From positions 21,077,184 through 21,141,183 of the forward strand of contig OZ020303.1 of the NCBI GenBank assembly GCA_963971305.1: a DNA stretch of 64,000 bases. Direction: 5' to 3'. This DNA is from Arcuatula senhousia (Eukaryota > Mollusca > Bivalvia > Mytilida > Mytilidae). Every line of letters starts with the position of its first letter. The first letter of the stretch is position 1. Made by a program: the position numbers and the translations under genes. The notes beneath the pieces are model-generated. The model ran no database searches. It was given only the letters and a program-made list of their open reading frames with translations, and was not told where the DNA came from. Below are positions 1 through 12,000 of this stretch, in pieces.

Positions 1-1371
1 TCTATGATGCAATCCAACCCATCCCATGCTTTATCTGAAAGTCATCCTATATCATCACTAGATACATGTGGAAAAAATAACACTGAGACACCAACCATCG
101 AGGCTTTGATTAAAGCTACCAAGGCAACATTTGCTAGAGAGGAGTTTAAAGCTAGAGCACATTTTCCAGAATTAAAAGATAACCTACCTAGCAAAAGGGA
201 GAGTTTGGAAGTCCAAGAACATGAGGCTCCCGCTGTCCAAGAAGAGGATTCTAACAATAATGCTTCATCTAATCCTAAATTGTATGAGTTACCACCCTTG
301 AAAACTCTTACCATCACTTGTCCCTCATCACCACTACTGCAGAGACATGCCTTAATGCAAGCCCAGAAAGAAGGTAAAACTTCTGATGTTTCACCACCAT
401 TGTTGCGCAGACAAACTTCTGCTAAAAAGTCACCACCAATGTTTAGGAGCTCACTTATAGAAGATGTTAATAAATCAAAGTCACCAGATGGAGTAAGTGG
501 AAGTTTGTCACCAAAGTTGTCAAGGCGATTCTCAGGTCAAGGTCAACTATTGGGGTCAAGGACAAGGTCGTCTTCATCCTTAGATAATGGAAGTAAAGAA
601 AGCACTGAGTCAAATTTGTCATCACTTAAGTCAACAGTATCAGAATCTAACATTTCAAACGAGAAAACTTTAAATGCAATGGAAGTGGATGAAAATCTTG
701 ATATGAGTGTACGTTCAGGAGTATTAGAAGGAGTGGGTATCAAGAAACCAGAACTAAAAAAGAATGTTACATTTTCACTGGAAACAGATGATATATCATC
801 AGAATACTCAAGTAAAAACAGTTTGTTTGATAGTGAAATATCAATAGACTCAATAGAATTGTCTCAAAGTAAAAGTGCTCCTGTCAAAACATCAGAACAA
901 CCCAAGTCACCTGGGAAAGAACGTAAAAAGAAAGGACCTTTAGGTATAGTTATGGGAAAAGCTGCAATCGCTGCTCGGGCTGTGAGTAGTGGTGCACATA
1001 GATCTAGTCAAACTGCTAGACAATCTGTAACAACCAGAAATGTTACAAAACCTGAACGTAAATATTCCCACAGCCAGTGTGTGATGGGGACAAGTGTTGC
1101 TCAAAGTGGACGGACGGGACATGTTTCCTGTGCTACCTGTGGGAGGAGACGAGCAGCGTCTCAATCTGTCGTTGCTTCAGAACCTCCAACCAAACAACAG
1201 GCTAAAGGTAAACAAACACCTGTCAGAAAATCATTGTCCGCTGAAAATTATCCTCGGAAACTATCAGATGCTAGTCAGTCATCTAAGGGTAACAGTCCAA
1301 GGGATGGCAGTGAACAAACAGCTCAGAAAAGTAAAAAGGCAAAATCGGAGAGGAAACCTTTTTTTGTTTAG
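1..1371 (+). CDS. 3'-terminal exon of an unrecognised Ser-rich protein (partial)
   Basis: The reading frame is already open at base 1 (TCT ATG ATG) and runs 456 codons to TAG at 1369-1371, so this is the end of a longer coding region rather than a complete gene. I do not recognise the family. The sequence is rich in Ser, Lys, Pro and Thr and looks mostly disordered. It has several Arg/Ser sites suited to basophilic kinases or 14-3-3 proteins (RRQTSAKK, LSRRFSGQ, RTRSSSSLD), an acidic patch near residues 220-290, a CATC pair at residues 377-380 followed by GRRR, and a Lys-rich end (KSKKAKSERKPFFV). No membrane segment or catalytic motif is visible. No splice site interrupts the frame. It could be the regulatory tail of a signalling or cytoskeletal protein, but that is a guess. 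Coding status is well supported by length and composition; function is unknown. Confidence 0.75.
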   Translation, partial: SMMQSNPSHALSESHPISSLDTCGKNNTETPTIEALIKATKATFAREEFKARAHFPELKDNLPSKRESLEVQEHEAPAVQEEDSNNNASSNPKLYELPPLKTLTITCPSSPLLQRHALMQAQKEGKTSDVSPPLLRRQTSAKKSPPMFRSSLIEDVNKSKSPDGVSGSLSPKLSRRFSGQGQLLGSRTRSSSSLDNGSKESTESNLSSLKSTVSESNISNEKTLNAMEVDENLDMSVRSGVLEGVGIKKPELKKNVTFSLETDDISSEYSSKNSLFDSEISIDSIELSQSKSAPVKTSEQPKSPGKERKKKGPLGIVMGKAAIAARAVSSGAHRSSQTARQSVTTRNVTKPERKYSHSQCVMGTSVAQSGRTGHVSCATCGRRRAASQSVVASEPPTKQQAKGKQTPVRKSLSAENYPRKLSDASQSSKGNSPRDGSEQTAQKSKKAKSERKPFFV

Positions 1372-1593
1372 AATGAGTTGTATGTTAAGAAGTTTGTTTA
1401 GAATGTTAAGAATATTTTGGTTATTTAGATGGCATGCAAAATAATTATTTATATCACATAAAAAGTAGGTAAGGAATAGGAATTATGTCACTTTACAAAC
1501 AAAAATGTAAAAGAGTATCTTCAAAACACTGCTCTTTCTAAATTTTTGTATACTCATGGCCAAAAGAAACGTTACATATTTGAATACTTTTTT
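1372..1593 (+). other. Start of 3' UTR of the upstream gene
   Basis: This AT-rich DNA directly follows the TAG stop and has no open frame of note. A candidate polyadenylation signal AATAAA lies further down at 3040-3045 and another near 5644, so the 3' UTR may include the MITE at 1594-2177. The end of the transcript cannot be fixed from sequence alone. Confidence 0.4.
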
Positions 1594-2177
1594 AAGGACA
1601 AGGTACAGTAAGAGCCATATTTGGCCCCCTTATTTAAAGAAAAACAAATCCTAAGTAAATGATTTCAATATCATCAAGGTTTCAAGTTAGATGATGAAAC
1701 TGTTTTACAATGGTAAACATTTTCCATCATCTACTGTAATTTTAATCTTATAGAGGCCTAAAGTAGAGCAAAAGTGACAAAATCGTTGAAAAATGTTATT
1801 TTTCATGCTTATTTTGTTATTTTTAATGATCGGCGACAACGTAGACCATGGATTTCTCGACTGATTTGTGATCATTTTATAGTGCAAATTAGAGTTCATA
1901 AATAATAACTGTGGTCTAAGTAGTCGCTGGCATCTAAAAATTGAAAATATTACCCAAATATTGTCCATTTCCCGCGAATTAAAAGAAATCATACATATTC
2001 ACTTTGTTTTGACATGCAATTTCAAATAAATAACATAAAGAATTCTTATAAATTTAGTTGTTTTATCTTCTTCATTCATTTGACTTAATAAATAACAAAA
2101 GGACTTTTCTCTAGATCAGTTTTCTATTTTTTAGTCTAAGAGGGGGCCAAATATGGGCCTTACCGTACCTTGTCCTT
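1594..2177. mobile_element. MITE-like element with ~36-bp terminal inverted repeats
   Basis: The left end (1594-1630) and right end (2142-2177) are inverted copies over about 36 bp with only a few mismatches. The outer part reads AAGGACAAGGTAC on the left and GTACCTTGTCCTT on the right, and both arms continue into a CCATATTTGGCCCCC-type sequence. The interior, about 510 bp, is AT-rich with no credible coding frame, as expected for a non-autonomous DNA transposon. The ends abut TTAA-like sequence (TTAAGGAC and GTCCTTTAA), but I could not define an unambiguous target duplication. It lies about 220 bp after the stop codon of the first gene and may be transcribed in its 3' UTR, where the arms could pair. 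Confidence 0.75.
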
Positions 2178-5100
2178 TAATTTTTTAAACTAATTTAAAA
2201 CTACATAATAATAAGAAGACAATCAGGGTTTCTTTAAATCATTTTTTCTGAAAGCAGTAGTGGTGGAAATTGAGATTTTAATGAATTATTTGAATAACCA
2301 CTTCCGGTTGCAATTTGATACCTTGAAATACCCACTAACCGGAAACACTTTGGTATCTGAATAAATTTTTGTTACGAATATACCCAATACTAAAGACAAA
2401 ACAAACGGAATAAAAATTTGTGTTTGAAATCATCTCTTTGAATGAAAATTACCATTCACACTCCCCGCCTGACCATATCAACTTTCTTTAAAAAAGTTTT
2501 TGACAATTAGTGTTTAAAATTATGTGTTTTTCTTTCAATTCAATACAACAGGGGGGCATTAAATTAGACTTTTTGGACAAAAAGATTATTTCTTCTATAC
2601 AAATTTTCAAATTCATTGTTTTTAAGAAAATCAAAATGGCGGCTTCTTTTTCACTGTTTTCAATAAATTTTCCATGATAAACCTTGGTTAATAGGATAAG
2701 TCAAGTATATGACCAAAATTGTAATGATTCTTATTAGCATTAATTTTCAGGGTGAAACGTTTCTTTTGTCCATGAGTATATGTTTTTATTAGGTCATAAA
2801 CAGATTATTCATGTATGAGATGTTATGTTAAGATATTTTGTATCATTCTTTCACAGTAAGACATATTAGGTTGTAGTACTGATTAGTATACCGGTGGTGT
2901 TTATTTTACATGATCTAGGTTGTATGTGTATCTGTTTGTTTTTGTTTACAAAATGATTTATAATTTATTTTTTGTTTTCTAAGATAATGTTTCTAAACTG
3001 GTGAGATTTTATATGGAAAAGGGTAGGGTTGTTATTAAGAATAAAGCTATTTATAGTTTTTATTTAACAGAGAAAATGAATTTGTTAATGTCTAGTGGGG
3101 ATTCTCATTAGAAAATAATAAAAATTTTAATGTGATAATTTTTTGTAATTTTTGCAGTGTTTTTTTTATGGGGGGGAAATAATATCACAAAGTTACTTTA
3201 TTTTGAAGGACATAATATGTTTTCTGATATATATTTCTAATATTAATACAATCATGCTTTAGAAATTCTATGACACAAACTTTCTTATTTTACATTGTCA
3301 TTGCATTTATATATTTTTTTGGTGCCTGTATTGTTTTCCCTGCCTTATGAATTAGTGCAATAATATTTTCTTCCAGCAATGTATAGCTTAGACGATCACT
3401 TGTACATAAGGAATATACTTGTATGTAAATAATTTTTGAAAATATTTATTTTACATTATGTAAATACGATTTTAGTTCAGATATATGGTATAACTTTTCA
3501 CTCTTGAATCATCCTATCACCATTGGTTCAGTTATTTTTCAACAGTTATTTATATTTTTTTCATTTCTTTGATGAATTTTTATACACCATAAACTTTAAC
3601 TTGCTATGAATTTGGGGGAAACCTCCTTTTCTACGGCATCAAATCTAGCTAAAAATTCTGGAAACATAAAGTTTGTTCTCATGGAGCCAAAAGCATTAAG
3701 TTATCATTTTGAAAAATTAGTTCAATAGCTCTCAATCCCTTTGACAACTTGAAAAGATAAAAACTTCTTTGATTTTGCTTTTTACCTATACAATATGATA
3801 AAATGTCTTCCCCTGCCCTAGCCAAAACAACCATATGTTGCTATCCCAATATCCTTCAACCTCATCTCCAAATCCCTATCCCCATTACTCCTCCTTGTGC
3901 CTCCACTTTCCATTCCCCACAGTCTAGTACATGCCCAAAAAATGTCGGATCACTCACTCGAGAAAAACATATCCAGTATCGTATAAAATAATTGGGCAAA
4001 GGTCATGAAGGTGTGATTCAAGTTTGACAAGTTAAACTTTATATTAAATATTTATGTTTTATATCCATATAGATTTATTATTTAACAAACATGCTTTAAC
4101 TTGTTCCACAGTTGTAATATACTCATTTTATTCTAATAATATAACTGCTTTACTTATCAAATTATGACATCATATTGTACTCTAAATGTTAAGTCTTAAC
4201 AAAACTACACACAGATAAATTGACAGGAAAAAACTGAATCTGTAAGACCTTATTACATACTTTTTGATAAATTTCTTTATATAAAGATCTGCACAGTTCA
4301 GCATTAAGATCTGATTTATTTTTCTGCAGAATGCACAATGAACAAATATTTCATTTAGAAGTCCATAATTTTAGTTCTAATTTTTGTATTTTATATTGTA
4401 TCTTTGTGAAAATAGCTTTAGACAGTTGACAGGCAGGATTTTTTAATAAGAATTTTAGTATTAAAGATTTTTTTACTTTATTTTTTAATCCTGAATCTCA
4501 TAATAATTGATATAATAGAGCCATTTTGATATTTGTTCCCTGAATAGGATGAATAGAAAAATAAATCATTTTAGATGTAGATTTTGGGGAAGTACAAATT
4601 TAACAGGGCCTTTTTCTAATGAAGATTTTGATATGAAGTATGGGAGTATCTTTTTGTGAGCTCGCTCCTTATATTACTTGTTTTAATGAAACCCGATTTC
4701 TTTTACTTGTAAATTTATATCAGATTTTTGTTAGTTTTTATAAATATTCAGATACCAATTATTATATTATTCGTAATTGACAGGCCATAATAAATCAGTA
4801 TTTACTTATCATATCTTATAAGCTTTAATTGATGTAGATGCTATATATATCTAGTCACTTATTCTCAGGTTTTATGTCCAGTGAGTGTAGTTTTGTCTTC
4901 AAAAATGGTCAGTGTTGATGCAAATTTTAATTATAAAAATCATTTGTTTTTCCTATTATTATAGAAATTGGGATAAAAAATAATTACCGGTAATTTTTCA
5001 AATACCTTTACTTAACACTGGTAAACTTGCTTATGCTTTAAAAGTAAAGACCTGTTATAATTAATGGTGTGTGCAATAACACTACAAACATGCTTGTTGA

Positions 5101-6230
5101 TATTGCTTTGTATAGAACCAAAAAATGCCAGAAAGAAATGACCACTATATTTTTCTCTGATCTTGACGATAAGAGAATGTGGCTGCATATCTTTTTATTT
5201 AATAGATACAAAACAAGCCATAAAAACTGTCTTGTAACCCGATCAAGGAAACTTTGAAAAATGTCTGTCTTTTTTTTTCTTCAATTATTAAGTAGGGTCT
5301 CAGCTTGCAAGCCATAAGTGTGCCAGAAAGTCGAAATACTTTTATGGATGAAATAAGAATACCGATTTAATTATATTTAAGCATGATGCATATATCTTCC
5401 AAAAATTTTAACATGTTTTAATAATAAATGTAATCATCATAATATGCATACAACTGTTAAGTTTATAAAACTGTTGTTAGTGATATTTTTGGTTGTATTT
5501 AGGTCAGTAACCCCCCTTATGTACGTTTTTGTGTGTTACATAATATGTTTAGTATGTCTTTATATGTAGTTCTATGTACTCGATCTTAACATGTGTATTT
5601 ACATATTAGATGGCTGGTCATCATGTCAAGAGATGAACGGTCAAAATAAAACAACTTCATATATTTCTTAATTTTGTTTGTGTATGCCTTAAAAATGATG
5701 AATAGATGAAAATTATGAGACTTCATTATCATTTTAAAGAGAGTGTCAAGCAAATATGTCTAAAAGCCATAAGTGTTGCATTGAGTCAAATACAAAATTG
5801 TTCTGTTCAATTCCCCTGCTCGAGTTATTCAGGTCGCACGTCCCATATCAGGTTAACCTTCAGGTATAAGTTACTTTACCATGAAGGAAGCATGGTACTT
5901 GTATCACTATACAATTATAGATAATAGAATGGTACGCAGCTTGATAAACATGTGAAATAGAAAATGGATAAATGATACCAATTTACCAACATATAAAATT
6001 CATCTCAAAGCTGTATCAGTCTCATCAACTTCATGGATGATTGATCACAGAAAAGGGGGTGTTATACCTAGGTTTACCTTCTGGTTTAAGTTTCCTATCA
6101 TAAGAGAAGTATGGTATCATCATAAAACTTTAAACACATATACACCATAATATGAACAAACAAAGTTCACCATAAAATTATAATGCTCTCATGGCTTGGT
6201 TGATTGGTCACAGAAAGAAGTGAGTGTTTT
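2178..6230. other. AT-rich 3' UTR/intergenic DNA, no gene seen
   Basis: There are only short, compositionally random open frames and long A/T runs. Candidate AATAAA signals for the upstream gene occur at 3040-3045 and about 5644. I see no splice-flanked coding segment, RNA gene or well-bounded repeat here. Confidence 0.5.
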
Positions 6231-6665
6231 TATACCCCCCGAACAAAGTTTGAGGGTTCATAGGAATAACATGTCTGTCCACATTCCCTGTAAGCGCAAC
6301 TCCTCCTAAGTGGTTTGATGAATTTCGATAAACTTAACATAAAGGAAAAGCATCATATGGAGATGTGCATGAAAAATTTCCCATTTCTGTTGCATACTGA
6401 TTACCCCTTTGGTACACCTTTGCTTCTGTTGGATACAATTTAGGGAACATAATGGGACTTGTTCAGTGGTAAGCAGGAGGTCTAGTAAGCACAACTCCTA
6501 AACTGCTAGATTGATTTTGATAAAACTTTACATGAAGCAAGTACATCATATGGAGATGTGCATTCCAAATTTACATTGCTCTGAGATATCATTCAGGTGA
6601 GATAAATGGATTAAAAATGTTTTTCAATTTAAAAGTCAAATATGAAGCAGGGAGTATCCTTTCCT
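6231..6665. repeat. Dispersed repeat, TATACCCCC family, two cores
   Basis: It begins TATACCCCCCGAACAAAG and ends near GGGAGTATCC, a degenerate inverted end. Inside are two related cores about 190 bp apart, at about 6294 and 6486. Each has AAGCRCAACTCCT, a 'gataaaacttaacat'-type phrase, and CATCATATGGAGATGTGCAT. The same end motif bounds the element at 39726-40146, and the cores resemble those at 13313-13845. Confidence 0.6.
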
Positions 6666-8917
6666 CAGATCACAATTGAAGAGGGATATTTGGCAAACCA
6701 CCATTTCATTCGAAATGCATGTACCAAGTCAGGACCATTGCTATCTATAATTTTTCCGATATGTCTTTCGTGTTTTGTCTTTTCTCTTGGACATTGAGAT
6801 TGATCCTCAAAGTCTGGTAATTTTGTTATTACCTATATTCATGAGCCCGCTCACAGTATTCTGTGTTTAAATCTTAGTCACTTTTCAATACGGTAAAACA
6901 CAAATGTAGACCTTTGCTAAATTTCAAACTTGTCAAAGGTATTTAAGGTGCAAATAAATTCATATGCATTTAAGACAATACATTTAGAATAAATACAAGA
7001 GTGCTTAGAAAAGATTAAAGATAAGGGATGCATTCTCATAGATATTAAATTCTTATGATTTTAATGTCAGTAAGTGTACAAAGTTTTGTGAAGCTCAGAA
7101 TTGTGATTTCAAAGAAGTTAAAAAAGATAAACTGAAGCAATACACAAATAATAAAAAAAATATAAGCAACAAGGACGGGGAGAAAAATCTCATGTTACTT
7201 TAAAATCTCAAAAGTAAAGAATTAGTGCATAGAAGACAGCTCACCAATGAAAAGGAATTGATTGCACAGGACTTGGAAAACATTGAAAATACAAATCAAC
7301 ATGAAAACTTCCTAAATTGTATGTATAAATAAAACTTTTTGAGGACAGTTCGAAATGGCTGTTCTACAAAACATCATGACATACAATACAAACGTGTAAG
7401 GTTTCTAAAAAGGCGTGTATATTAAAAGGCTACAGACATTTAGTAGAACTTTATCACCCATCATGCAGCTATGGAATAGAAACATGACACAAAATTATTG
7501 TAAAATTTATTATTAAAATGTTGCATAGAAATACATAATGGCACTTTACTTTGGATTTCACATGTAAACTTGTGTTGCAAAAAAGAATATACAATAAATT
7601 ACTTTGCAGTATTAAAAATTGTGGTAGTTAAAGTTGTAAATGATTTTTGAGAAACCTTGAGATCTCATTTTTATAGTTATACATTGTTAATAAATAATAA
7701 AACATAGGCAATCAGGCAGTTTGCATACTTAAAAAGAAAAACATTTTACACTAATAGAAATGAACACATGTCTTAATTAAAGAGTAAAGCAGTTGTGTTT
7801 TTTTTTTAATCTTTCAGAACTAATTTAGAACATTACAAAACCGGATTAAAGACTGTGTATTTACTTGACATATACAATGAAAACTTCATCATGAAAGTTA
7901 TCAGAATAAAAAAAACAATAGCTATTCACAAAATGATCTTGATGAAAGTACTGAATTCTAATAAATGAAAGTACATGTAATATTAATTGACACCTCCATA
8001 CCTTAATATAGGACTCATGAACAATAAAACAACATTAAAACAATAAGGAAGACTAGAATATTGAGGTAGACAATACTACTTTCTAACAACTGGGGTTAGG
8101 TACCTATTTATATGGGTGACAGCCAGGCCAGGAAAATAAGAACCCAAAATAAATGTTATTCTTATATTGATTCACTCTAGCAACTTGAGAAAACTATGAA
8201 ATTAAAAACCCACCAAAATGTGTTTTGGGGCGAAACCATGAAAACTTATATCCATGAAAATTAATGAATCGACAGTAATCATGGTAATTTGAAACATATA
8301 CTTTACACTATGAAACCTTTATGTACAATTTAAAGCTGTAAAAATTTCATTTTTATGGTATTTCTAGTTGAGCAATATTTTACAAAGAAAGGCACATTTT
8401 AATATCTAATTAAACATGATCGTGACGAAGTACAAAAATCAGATGAAAAATATATATCAGGTTACAAAAACATATTTGTTTACCAATCTTACATAATTAT
8501 AGATTATGTAAAAGTGGCAAGAATTTTTGCATTTATACATAACATTTAAAAATACAGATAAAATGCTCAAAATATACATATAAAAGATCAATACTGTTGT
8601 CAATTTTAAAATATTGCACTAAGTTGAGACAGTTAATGTAAAGCATGGTATAAGTCATACTGACATTATGTCATATTAAACTTTTTCAGTCATAATTCTT
8701 TCATGTATCTTTGTGTACAAAATTGCAATTTTACTATGATCAATTAAAGACCTAAATCTACAAAATGACTGCTTTAAGCAAACAAAAAACATACAACAAG
8801 TTTACAAAACCTTTAGTAAAAATAATTACAACAATTATTTTACAACAAATGGCTACACGATGAGACTTTTGGTATCTTATTTCAACAATCTATACAGAAA
8901 TGCATTTCCTTCAACTC
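6666..8917 (-). other. Intergenic / probable 3' UTR of the dystrophin-family gene
   Basis: This AT-rich DNA lies downstream (on the minus strand) of the stop at 8918-8920. A minus-strand AATAAA (TTTATT on the plus strand) near 7508 is one possible polyadenylation signal. No coding segment was found. The two flanking genes converge here. Confidence 0.4.
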
Positions 8918-9018
8918 TTAATAATAAGTATGTATAGCTTCACTAACAAATTCAGACATGGCTGCTCCAATTGTTGATGCTGCCTGTAACATATCATCGT
9001 TTGCTGTTGTTGAATATG
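8918..9018 (-). CDS. Dystrophin-family terminal exon with stop
   Basis: The acceptor is CTTTTTCAG. It completes Ala, then reads [20 protein letters not shown] followed by [12 protein letters not shown] and TAA at 8918-8920. The hydrophobic, helix-like end suggests a terminal helix. 3' UTR follows. Confidence 0.83.
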
Positions 9019-12000
9019 CTGAAAAAGTCAATAATATCACAATTATTCTTCCTCTTTCAACAAGATTGAAAAAACTTTTCATTGTGGATTTTTAAATAGC
9101 CGCTGATATGTAGGTTCAGTTGTGTACAATTATTCCACATCTCTTTTTCTTCTTTTAAAGATTTAAACACAAATTGCACCAGGGAACTACATTTTTATAA
9201 ATATTGAAATAAATTGTTTGATGTAAGACTAAATAGTTTGGACAGCTACTAAATCTATGTCCTATTGTCACAATAAAGCTTTGATTACCTGAATAAGACA
9301 GATTACTGGGGAAGACTCTCTCCATCTTCTGGACAAGATTGTCCATTTCTGCCTCTTCATCAATGTACGCTCTACTGTGTGCGTATGATGGCAGGGTGAA
9401 GTGTGACGGACTGACATCAATGTAATCCAGGCTGTCATAGGACATCCTGTGACGGCTGTCATTGACAGGTTCTGTAATGAAGGTGTCTGAGTAGCGATGT
9501 GATGCTTTCGAACCTTTGACCTTTTCAGGGTCATCTGGGGATGATAATGGACTGTACCTGAAATTCAAAAGGTATAAAATTTACAGTATGAAATACAATG
9601 TAATTTACTGCTTTTTTATGATGCACTGATCTTGGTATGTCTTAAAACATCAACATTGTCACTTCTAAAAATCACATTTGTAAATAAAGTGGTTTTAAAA
9701 ATTCACTGGAAAACTCAATAATTCATTGGCTAGCTTGATAAAAAAATTTACAAGCCTAAGATAAGCTTAAAATGATCAGTTCCAAAAAATTGCACGTTAT
9801 CACACATGATACATTTTGTGATTTGTGTTATGTAAATCTTCTCCAATGTCCCACTTCTTTTTGCTGAACATAACATAAAAGTTGCTTTAAATTTCAAGCA
9901 AAATGAAATTAATGTAGTTATATTTTCTATTCGTGACATGATATTTTATTTAAAAAAAAGTTCTGAATGGAAATACAAATTGAAATATGTGTTATACTTT
10001 TACTTACCCAAGATTATGGTTGCGATATTGTAAATAACTGGGAGATGTAACTGGTTTTATTGGGCTGATTCTTCTTGGTCCTGGATTTGCTGTAAGCTGA
10101 GTATTTTCCACTGGTGATAAAGGAAGACCCTAAAACATTGAAATTCCTCTAGCTGAATTATACATATGTTATCAAGACATCTCATATTTATAGCTGTTTA
10201 TGTCCAGTAGCTTCTTTGACAATTCTATGTTTTGTTTTGAATCATGTTCATAGGCGGATCCAGGGGGGGCCCTGGGGGGCCCGGGCCCCCCCTTTTGGCG
10301 GAAAAATTTGGTTAAAAATATAGGAAATCATTGAAGCGTGACCAAAGCAGGCCCCCTCTTAGGCCAGTCAGTGGGCCCCCTCTTTTCAGAATCTCTGGAT
10401 CCACCTCTGATGTTTATTAAATTTTTGATTTGTGGCCAATTACAAGATATGGAGCAGCAAACAAGTGGCTGTTTCCCATTGAGGATTTATAAATTTCCAC
10501 TAATTAATGTAGGTGGTGTTGCCTACACTTATTCAGCATCTCGTCAGATTCTAATTGAAAACTAAATTAAAGGCCTAATAGGAGCTGAGAGAATAGTGGG
10601 ATAAAAAACATATGCACTAGTTAATACAATTAAAGTCTGTTATACCTTTTTCTTTGGATGATGATCTCCACCTGATAAATTACTCTCAGTATCTGAAGAT
10701 TCTCTGTATTCTAACAACTGCTGCTGTAGCTGTCTGTAAAAAATAGAAGATTAAAGTAACAACCGCGAGTGAGCTCACATAAGGATGGAAAATAAATGTC
10801 CAATTATCCACATACATGACATCCATAAGCAATGAAAATTCTTCATGCACACATCTACACGTTTGATGTACTATCTTCATGTCAAGTTTCATCAAATTGC
10901 ATGAAGCCATTTTAAAGTGTTAAAGAGGAGATGCCCTGGCGAAATATGTAAACAAACTAATAGACAAACAGGGTGATTCCTATATACCACCAAAGTTGAT
11001 TTGGAAGATGGGGAGGAGGTGTATAACTACCAAAGAGTGATGATCAATATTAAATGTCCAGATATATTTCATAATACATTTGATATTGTACTTTTCCTTC
11101 TACTTACTTTCGAAGTATATGTAAGTAAAATTTCTTTAAAAATGTATCTAACCTATGTAAGTAAAATTTCTTAAAAAATGTATCTAACCTGTTTTCTTCC
11201 TCTAGCTGTTTAACAAACTTTTCTAGTTCATTTCTCTGTTTCATTAAAGCATCCTTATCCACTGGGTCTTTATTTGGACTCTTCCTATTGGTTTCTTCTG
11301 CATGAACTTTCACAGTAAAGGTCATGTTCTCCTAAAATATATATAGGTTAAAGTTAACATGTACTAAGCTTCAATCAGATAAAAGAAATATCAGGACAGA
11401 AGTAAATGAATGTGTCTATGGTGACCTAAAACAGGTAATGGGACTTGAAGTGGCAAAAGCTGCATGTGATTCAATATTGCTTAGGACATACGGTTGTTCA
11501 TGCAGAATTTCAAATCCTTTTCATGTACAATTCTTCATAAAAGCTTAACTGAACATCATCCCACTCACAAACAGGAAGTAGGAGTCTTGCAGGTCTAACA
11601 TCACTTTAGATAATTCAGTTGATAATACCAAACCACCCTGCTAATTTTTAAATTGTTTCTACGAAAATTTTTGTATAGATGTATGTAAGGGTCAGACATA
11701 AGTAAAATTTAATACTGATGACAAGTAGTGACAGGGACATAAATTTAATTCCATCCAATTTAATGATTTTTTTTAATTCTTTGTAAATTTTACATACATC
11801 ATCATTCTTTATAAACAATAATAGTCTTTTTCACAAAGATTTTATTTACCATTCTAAATCCTGTATTTTTCTCTCCTTTCAAGCACTTGAATTTAATTGA
11901 TCTTTGATTTCTTTTCTTACTCTGTAATAAAAATGCAGCTACCTTTACTTGTTAAAGCCAGCAGTTTTGTCATAGATAGTTACCTTATTTTCCTCCAATG

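Noticed and set aside
42..317. 91-codon minus-strand frame opposite the first gene
   Set aside because: It is a shadow of the plus-strand coding region, with no domain or splice evidence.
1094..1444. 116-codon plus-strand frame overlapping the end of the first gene
   Set aside because: It is an alternative frame of the same coding exon; the main frame is longer and open to the window edge.
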